Below, one piece after another: positions 58,901-64,000 of a stretch of DNA of 64,000 nt. The DNA comes from Muribaculaceae bacterium (GTDB lineage Bacteria; Bacteroidota; Bacteroidia; Bacteroidales; Muribaculaceae), in contig JAFLTW010000001.1 of assembly GCA_022509085.1 (NCBI GenBank), positions 372,001 to 436,000 of the forward strand, given 5' to 3'. A model generated the notes under the pieces. It searched no databases. It had not been told where the DNA came from and worked only from the letters and a program-made list of their open reading frames with translations. Numbering within the stretch: the first letter of the stretch is position 1; every line of letters begins with the position of its first letter. The translations under genes and the position numbers were made by a program.

Positions 58901-59500
58901 TTATTCTTTTTCTTCTCCCTGATATCTTATTCTTGATATCCGGTCCATGATCTGGCTCAGAAGCTCATCGCCGTCGTTATTGCTTATCCTTACCGTCGGT
59001 TTGCCGCTGTCTTCCAGGGCTTTCTCCTCGAGTTCCTGAATCTCCATTATCCTTTCCGTCTCCTCCCTGCTCCGAGAGTCGCGGGCCTTGACCCTCTCCA
59101 TGCGTGTGGCTCTGTCGGCCGTCACAATCCAGATGGCGTCCGCCTCGTCAGCGATACCGCTCTGGACGGCGATGGCGGTCTCCACAAAGAGGTTTTCCTC
59201 CCTTTCAAGGAGCCATTCGCGCATCCTCCGTTTTACGGCATCGTGCACGGCCCTGTTAACTTCCTCACGCAACTCCTTATCGGCGAATATGGCTGCCGCG
59301 AGCCTTTGCCTGTCAAGCCTTCCGGCCGGGTCATACACGTCCCTTCCGGCCAGTCTCCTTATTTCCTCCGCGAGCGCACGGTCCTGCTCCATCAGCTGCC
59401 GCGCCTCCACGTCGCAGTCAAACACACCGTAACCCTGGAGCCTCAGAATGCGGGCCACAACGCTCTTTCCACTTCCGATACCTCCCGCTACCACTATCAT
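58901..59500 (-). CDS. coaE: Dephospho-CoA kinase
   Basis: Last step of coenzyme A synthesis, phosphorylating the 3'-hydroxyl of dephospho-CoA. 199 residues with P-loop GGIGSGKS (6-13), DCDVEARQLM (substrate region, 28-37) and the lid segment. The ybbR stop lies 1 base upstream of its start. Standard length. Confidence 0.95.
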   Translation of the reverse strand: MIVVAGGIGSGKSVVARILRLQGYGVFDCDVEARQLMEQDRALAEEIRRLAGRDVYDPAGRLDRQRLAAAIFADKELREEVNRAVHDAVKRRMREWLLEREENLFVETAIAVQSGIADEADAIWIVTADRATRMERVKARDSRSREETERIMEIQELEEKALEDSGKPTVRISNNDGDELLSQIMDRISRIRYQGEEKE

Positions 59501-59501
59501 G

Positions 59502-60473
59502 TCAGTTGGCTCTTACAAGTGTATATTCCACGCTGTCGGTGAGCAGCTCCACATTGTTCATGTACGGGGCTTTCGACACTACCCTGACCCCTACCTTGTC
59601 TGACGAGGTGCGCACGGCCTCGTTGAACGATGCCTGCACCCTTATGGAGGGGGTCTCGTTGTAGTGGCTCATCGGCACGAAGTAGGCCACCCTTACCTTC
59701 GAGGGGAAGAAGAGAATATCTTGCCCCAGGGGGATGTTGTCGGCCTCCACGGCCACCTCCGCCTCCTTCTTGACGAGCTGCTCCACGTTGAATGTCACCT
59801 TAACGGTAGAGGGGATGGCGCGTGTGCCGGAGGGATAACGCAGGGGCACCTCCACGGTGGTGGTCTTGTCGATGTCGCGAAGCGTAATCTCTTCGGTGTA
59901 GAGGCGCCGGATGGTGTCCATGGGCTGGTTGCTGTAGAGGTTCACCACATTCGAGGAGAGCGTGGCGCCGCTGAGCACCATTCCGGGGGCAACCGTTACG
60001 TTGTAGCGTGCCTCGACGGGCGTACGCCTGCCGGGTTTGCGTGTGAAGAGAAGGTTGAGCGAGTCGGGCGTCACGGAACTTACCGTGGCGTTGGCGCCGA
60101 AGAAGTGGCGCATCGAGGCGTTGAGCATAGAGTGCGACACTCGGAAGCGGTCTCCGTCTGCATATTCCTCGAAGTTGAGCCTCAGCGTGAGGTCGCCCGT
60201 TATCCTGTGCCGGAGCAGGCTCGTGCCCCGGTCGCGCACAGCCACGCGGAGCCGTTGCGGCGGCACGGTGACGAAGGTCACGGAGTCAGGCTGGCCCTCA
60301 ACGGCAAATCTGACGTCGAAGGCATCCTGCACCTCGTCGTTGAGTGCAAGTATGAGCCAGAAGACGGCGGCGATGCAAACGAAGATAAGAAACACCAGGA
60401 TATTCTTGGTCTTCCCGGAGTTTCTTATCTTACCTATCAGTTGTCCGGCCTTCGTTGGCCTTCCCTTCGCCAT
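59502..60473 (-). CDS. YbbR-like domain protein
   Basis: The 323 residues have a cytoplasmic N-terminus, one membrane helix (about 24-44) and a periplasmic part with YbbR-type beta repeats (about 50-320; LNLYSNQPMDTIRRLYT region and following). In Firmicutes YbbR/CdaR regulates the cyclic di-AMP synthase. Bacteroidota homologues are placed in the yajC-coaE cluster and their role is not established. 48 bases behind yajC. Confidence 0.88.
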   Translation of the reverse strand: MAKGRPTKAGQLIGKIRNSGKTKNILVFLIFVCIAAVFWLILALNDEVQDAFDVRFAVEGQPDSVTFVTVPPQRLRVAVRDRGTSLLRHRITGDLTLRLNFEEYADGDRFRVSHSMLNASMRHFFGANATVSSVTPDSLNLLFTRKPGRRTPVEARYNVTVAPGMVLSGATLSSNVVNLYSNQPMDTIRRLYTEEITLRDIDKTTTVEVPLRYPSGTRAIPSTVKVTFNVEQLVKKEAEVAVEADNIPLGQDILFFPSKVRVAYFVPMSHYNETPSIRVQASFNEAVRTSSDKVGVRVVSKAPYMNNVELLTDSVEYTLVRAN

Positions 60474-60521
60474 GGTGCGTGCGGGATTTTATGGTTGTCT
60501 CTGTCGAGAGCGCGATGAGTG

Positions 60522-60959
60522 TCAGTTCTGCTTGGCCACCTTGCCTGCGGCCTTCTCGAGGTCGATGCCGGCCTCAAGCTCGCCCTCCGGGGCATTGGCT
60601 GCAGTTTCGGTTTCCTTCTTCGAGTTCTTCTGCTCGGGAGCCGCCTTGACGTCTGCCGTCGGATCGGGGTTGACGCCCGATTTGTCTACCTTGATGGTGA
60701 TGCCCTGGGCCACCTCGAGCATGATGTAGTTGTCCTTGATTTCCTTCACGCGACCGTAGATGCCACCGATGGTCACCACCTTGTCACCCTTTTTCATGGC
60801 CTCGCGTGCCTTCTTTATCTCTTTCTGCTTTTTGCTTTGCGGGCGGATCATGAAGAAGTAGAATATCACGATCATGGCCACGATCATTATCATGCCGCTC
60901 CAGGCGCTGCCGCCTTCCTGCTGCTCGGCCTGCAGGAGAATTGTCAAAAGTTCGTTCAT
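60522..60959 (-). CDS. yajC: Preprotein translocase subunit YajC
   Basis: The 145 residues have one membrane helix (about 21-38: MIMIVAMIVIFYFFMIRPQ) and the family motif RPQSKKQKEIKKAREAMKKG. Then follow the conserved GDKVVTIGGIYGRV and a longer, low-complexity C-terminal part rich in Glu, Lys and Ala (about 105-145). YajC is an accessory part of the SecDF complex. 36 bases behind nusB. Confidence 0.95.
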   Translation of the reverse strand: MNELLTILLQAEQQEGGSAWSGMIMIVAMIVIFYFFMIRPQSKKQKEIKKAREAMKKGDKVVTIGGIYGRVKEIKDNYIMLEVAQGITIKVDKSGVNPDPTADVKAAPEQKNSKKETETAANAPEGELEAGIDLEKAAGKVAKQN

Positions 60960-60995
60960 TAATGTTGTCTGTTAAATTATTTTGTTCGTCCTTTA

Positions 60996-62417
60996 TTATT
61001 CGTTGTTGAATCTTTTCATCAGTATTCCCCTCTCTATCAGGGAGCTTACAATCTTGCCCAGCAGCCCGTTAACGAACGTGCCGCTCTTGGGGGTGCTGTA
61101 ATATTTCGCTATCTCTATATATTCGTTGAAGCTTACCGTAAGCGGGATGGTGGGCTGAGTCATGATCTCCGCAAGTGCCGTCATCAGTATCACTGAGTCC
61201 ATAAATGCGAGCCTCTCCATCTCCCACATGCTGCGGTCAATGTTTTCCAATATAAGATTGCGGTAGTAGTCTTTCCTTTTCAGCACCTCCTTGAAGAGTT
61301 CCTCGCCGAAGGCGGGGTCGAGCTTCTCGTCCTTAAACATGGGGAGCACGAAGTCTCGGGTCTCCTCTTCCGAGTCACCCTTAGCGGCCAGGCGCTTGAT
61401 GCTCTTGAGGATGAAGGTGCCGAGCACGTCGAGGTCATCGTTCCAGAATACGGATTTGTCTTCCATCGCCTCGAGGAACCCCTCGTCGAGGAAGATGATG
61501 TATCTCATCACGTCACGCCAGAATTCGCAATCTGTCTTGAAGTCTGTTACGGGGAATTCGATATAGTTGCGGTAGAGGTCGGTCTGCATCACCACCTTCA
61601 GGAGCTGCCTCATGAGGCTCTCGTTCTCCTCGAGCCAGTCGATGCCGTACTGGCGTATCCCCTCGTTCACTGCGGGGTTCTCGCGAAGGAAGCGCACGAA
61701 CTCGTTGTCGGCGAAACGCATGTTGGGGTTGATGTCTTCCGCGCTCTTCAGCAGTTTGTGGCGTGCGTTGTCGATGTCGCGCTCACGCAGAGTGGTCATC
61801 GCAATGGGGAGCGCAAGCAGACGGAAGTAGAGCTCGCGTGTCTTGTCCATACTCTTGCGCAGGTCGGCAAGGGCGTCGTGGATGTTGTCGGCCGAGGCGA
61901 AGAAGTTGGAGAATGTCTCGTCCATGATTCCCCTCATGCGGTCCACTCCCTTGAGGGTGAAGTTGTCGCGTCCGGCTATCTCCTCGTTTACCGCAGGGTC
62001 GGTCATCACCACCATCTCGAAGAGGTCTTTCCAGAAACTCTCGTCGTTGCTCTCATCGCGCAGCTTCAGGAAGTTGCGGTAGATGCCGCTCTCCTTGATC
62101 TTTGCTGCCAGACCCTCCTCGGCACGCGTGAAGGGGTAATCGCCCGGTCTCCCCTTGTTGATGAGCGAGCGTATGCGGTCATCGTTGAGCACGTTGCGGA
62201 TAAAGCGTGTCTCAAGCAGCGGCTTGCCGTTGCGGGGATCCACCTCGGCCGCCAACCTCGTAAGGAGGTGAAGCAGGTCGAGATAGAGTGCATATGCAAA
62301 CCGTTTCTCCTTCGTCGGGGCCGAGGGCTGAGACTCAAGGGAAAACGGATTCTCTACAAGCAAATAGGAATAAAGCAACTGCACTGTCTTTATCCTTATC
62401 AACTCTCTGTTTATCAT
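60996..62417 (-). CDS. nusB: NusB-family antitermination protein with apparent internal duplication
   Basis: 473 residues. Other Bacteroidales NusB proteins I recall have about 310. The first 25 residues (MINRELIRIKTVQLLYSYLL) and the last 290 fit the family, ending with IPLTVSFNEYIEIAKYYSTP and GTFVNGLLGKIV. An extra segment of about 165 residues (about 27-190) follows the first helix and seems to repeat features of the next region: ALYLDLLHLLTRLAAE with LYFRLLALPIAMTTL, FIRNVLNDDRIRSL with FADNEFVRFL, and YRNFLKLRDES..SFWKDLF with YRNYIEFPVTD..EFWRDVM. NusB binds boxA RNA with S10 for rRNA antitermination. First gene behind a clear promoter. Confidence 0.88.
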   Translation of the reverse strand: MINRELIRIKTVQLLYSYLLVENPFSLESQPSAPTKEKRFAYALYLDLLHLLTRLAAEVDPRNGKPLLETRFIRNVLNDDRIRSLINKGRPGDYPFTRAEEGLAAKIKESGIYRNFLKLRDESNDESFWKDLFEMVVMTDPAVNEEIAGRDNFTLKGVDRMRGIMDETFSNFFASADNIHDALADLRKSMDKTRELYFRLLALPIAMTTLRERDIDNARHKLLKSAEDINPNMRFADNEFVRFLRENPAVNEGIRQYGIDWLEENESLMRQLLKVVMQTDLYRNYIEFPVTDFKTDCEFWRDVMRYIIFLDEGFLEAMEDKSVFWNDDLDVLGTFILKSIKRLAAKGDSEEETRDFVLPMFKDEKLDPAFGEELFKEVLKRKDYYRNLILENIDRSMWEMERLAFMDSVILMTALAEIMTQPTIPLTVSFNEYIEIAKYYSTPKSGTFVNGLLGKIVSSLIERGILMKRFNNE

Positions 62418-62450
62418 AACTCTTTATGATGCTGGTTTTGTTGTGGATTG

Positions 62451-62482
62451 CAAAGATAACGCTTTTTCCGCTCTTTTGCAAA
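62451..62482 (-). promoter_or_regulatory. Promoter of the nusB-yajC-ybbR-coaE run
   Basis: On the minus strand TTTG (62479-62482), 20 bases, TATCTTTG (62451-62458); about 34 bases to the ATG at 62417. Confidence 0.8.
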
Positions 62483-62521
62483 TAGCTCCCTGTTTATACG
62501 GGTTTCTCACGCTTTATATCC

Positions 62522-63283
62522 TCACTCCGGGGCGTCGAGTCCACGCTGCCTCACGAGCTCATACATCATCACTCCTGCAGCCACCGACACGTTGAGCGAG
62601 GAGATGTTGCCCCGCATGGGGATGGCCACCAGTTCGTCGCATTCGCGCAACACCTGCTGCGAGATTCCGGTGTCTTCCGCACCCATAACTATGGCTGTGG
62701 GCACCCTGAAGTCGGCCTGGGTATAGTCGTGGGCTGCTTTCTCGGATGCTCCGGCCACTTTTATGCCGCAGGCCTTGATGAGCCTTACGGCGTCGGTGAG
62801 GTTGCGCACCCTGCAGACGGGGATATGGAAGAGGGCTCCGGCAGAGGTTTTTATAGCCTCGGGGGTCACGCTCACACTCCCGCGTTCGGGTATCACGATT
62901 GCGTCGAAGCCGGCGCAGTCGGCCGTGCGGGCCATGGCCCCGAAATTGCGCGTGTCGGTGATTCCGTCGAGCACGAGCAATGCCGGCGTCTTCCCCTCCT
63001 CGAAGAGCCTTGTGCATGTCTCCTCAAGGTCGTGGTAAGCCACCGGTGATATGAATGCCACGACACCCTGATGGTTCTTGCGGGTCAGGCGGTTCAGTTT
63101 TTCGAGGGGTACGCGCTGCACGGGTATGGCCCTCTCCCTGGTCAGGGTCAGCAGCTCGCGCGAGAGCTCTCCCGTGGTGTCGTGTTTTATGAAAACCTTG
63201 TCGATGGTGGAGCCGGCCTCTATGGCCTCAATCACGGCTCTCACCCCGAATATCATATTGCTTTTCTCTGCATTTTTCTCCAT
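62522..63283 (-). CDS. rlmB: 23S rRNA 2'-O-methyltransferase RlmB (TrmH family)
   Basis: Methylates the 2'-hydroxyl of G2251 in 23S rRNA. 253 residues: N-terminal substrate domain (about 8-85) and C-terminal SPOUT knot with NFGAMARTADCAG (motif 1), IVMGAED (motif 2) and IPMRGNISSLNVSVAAGV (motif 3). Standard length. It follows recN by 15 bases. Confidence 0.95.
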   Translation of the reverse strand: MEKNAEKSNMIFGVRAVIEAIEAGSTIDKVFIKHDTTGELSRELLTLTRERAIPVQRVPLEKLNRLTRKNHQGVVAFISPVAYHDLEETCTRLFEEGKTPALLVLDGITDTRNFGAMARTADCAGFDAIVIPERGSVSVTPEAIKTSAGALFHIPVCRVRNLTDAVRLIKACGIKVAGASEKAAHDYTQADFRVPTAIVMGAEDTGISQQVLRECDELVAIPMRGNISSLNVSVAAGVMMYELVRQRGLDAPE

Positions 63284-63298
63284 AGCATTCTTTTGGGT

Positions 63299-64000
63299 TT
63301 AAGATTTCTTCTTCAGCAGACTGCGTGCGTTTGAGAGAGCCGCATCGTCTACCACCTCTCCGGCCAGCATCCTGCCGATCTCTTCCTCGCGCTGGCTCTC
63401 CGTGAGGAGCATCACGTCGCTCACGGTGCGGTCGTCGCGGTCTTCCTTATACACCTTGAAGTGGCGCGCACCTTTTACGGCCACCTGCGGCAGGTGGGTG
63501 ATGGTGAGTATCTGCATTCTCTTCCCCATCTCCATCATCATCTCGCCCATTCGGTCGGCAATGTGGCCTGACACTCCCGTGTCTATCTCATCGAATATTA
63601 TTGTGGGAAGGCTCAGATAAGAGGCAGTGATCTTCTTTATGGCCAACATAAGTCGGGCCATCTCGCCACCGGAGGCCATATCGCCCACGGGGGCCGGCAC
63701 AGCGTTTTTGTTGAAGGCGGCGCGAAACTCCACGGCGTCACCGCCGCTGCGCGAGAGTTTGGCGTCGCTTATCCCTATCTCGAAGCGGAGGTTGCTGAGT
63801 CCGAGCTTGCGGGCCTCCTCCTCTATGTCTTTCTGCAGTGACGCGGCTGCCTCGCGGCGCCTGCCGCTGAGGTCGGCGGCGAGTCCTTTCAGCACGGCCG
63901 CCGATTTCCGGGCGTCGCGCTCCAGTTCCTCCGTGCCGCTGTCGCCGTTCTCTATCGATTCATACTGTGCCCTCACCTGGGCATAGAGTCTTTCGAGTTC
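63299..64000 (-). CDS. recN: DNA repair protein RecN, C-terminal part
   Basis: The last 233 codons are inside the window; the N-terminus lies beyond the right edge. Visible are the end of the coiled coil, the ABC signature MASGGEMARLMLA, and Walker B TIIFDEIDTGVSG followed by ITHLPQVA. These are hallmarks of RecN, an SMC-like ATPase in double-strand break repair. The start codon is not visible. Confidence 0.95.
   Translation of the reverse strand, partial: ELERLYAQVRAQYESIENGDSGTEELERDARKSAAVLKGLAADLSGRRREAAASLQKDIEEEARKLGLSNLRFEIGISDAKLSRSGGDAVEFRAAFNKNAVPAPVGDMASGGEMARLMLAIKKITASYLSLPTIIFDEIDTGVSGHIADRMGEMMMEMGKRMQILTITHLPQVAVKGARHFKVYKEDRDDRTVSDVMLLTESQREEEIGRMLAGEVVDDAALSNARSLLKKKS

Overview
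The window is chromosomal DNA of an anaerobic gut-type Bacteroidales, most likely Muribaculaceae (the family-level call is inference). The evidence is Bacteroidota-type promoters (TAnnTTTG at -7, TTTG/TTTGG about 19-20 bases upstream), a SusC/SusD pair, a type IX secretion type B C-terminal domain, Bacteroidota-only families (DUF4296, DUF5606, DUF6029, long NusB), rubrerythrin, an EF-G2-like paralogue and fermentative oxidoreductases. Coding density is high. Many genes are packed with ATGA overlaps or gaps of 1-5 bases.

Layout. 1-1100: 5' end of a Walker ATPase gene, a 33-bp tandem repeat array and the remnant of a DUF6088/AbiEi-like gene. 1104-7737 (+): ABC-F protein with an overlapping leader peptide, M13 peptidase, aroE and comEC. 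7687-13966 (-): ddl-like, ileS, lspA and a DUF4296 lipoprotein. 14090-15490 (-): DUF389 membrane protein, divergent from dapA-dnaG (+). 18773-23363 (+): ABC exporter pair, rsmG, an MBL-fold hydrolase and rlmD. 23533-25508 (+): LTXXQ-type periplasmic protein and a T9SS cargo protein. 25545-27819: CDF transporter (-), rubrerythrin (+), XRE regulator (-). 27820-28757: AT-rich gap of about 0.9 kb. 28758-35109 (-): small membrane protein, then an operon reading iorA-iorB-aminotransferase-CoA transferase-GNAT. 35345-39681 (+): TlpA-like thioredoxin, DUF6029 outer membrane protein, DsbD. 39794-40870 (+): HU-CCDC81/SPOR protein. 40983-41244: two identical tRNA-Gly(GCC) genes and tRNA-Leu(GAG).

41315-44365 is the most accessory-looking part. 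It holds an unrecognised two-gene module (53 and 189 residues, ATGA-coupled, with its own promoter and an unusually strong Shine-Dalgarno), a 23-bp tandem repeat array and an unknown secreted protein. From there: TolC (-), EF-G2-like and FtsX-type permease (+), htpG (+), flavodoxin-fold reductase (-), an isolated SusC/SusD pair (+), iron alcohol dehydrogenase (+), and then the minus-strand housekeeping block DUF5606, coaE, ybbR, yajC, nusB, rlmB and partial recN.

Functional links inferred from order and family knowledge. The iorAB operon should transaminate aromatic amino acids, decarboxylate the arylpyruvates to arylacetyl-CoA and move the CoA to another acid, giving arylacetates and conserving the thioester. 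TlpA-DUF6029-DsbD looks like a periplasmic thiol relay with an outer membrane partner. The best candidates for something undescribed are the 53/189-residue module at 41315-42042, the ABC-F leader peptide at 1104-1142, the two short tandem arrays, and the NusB with an apparent internal duplication.
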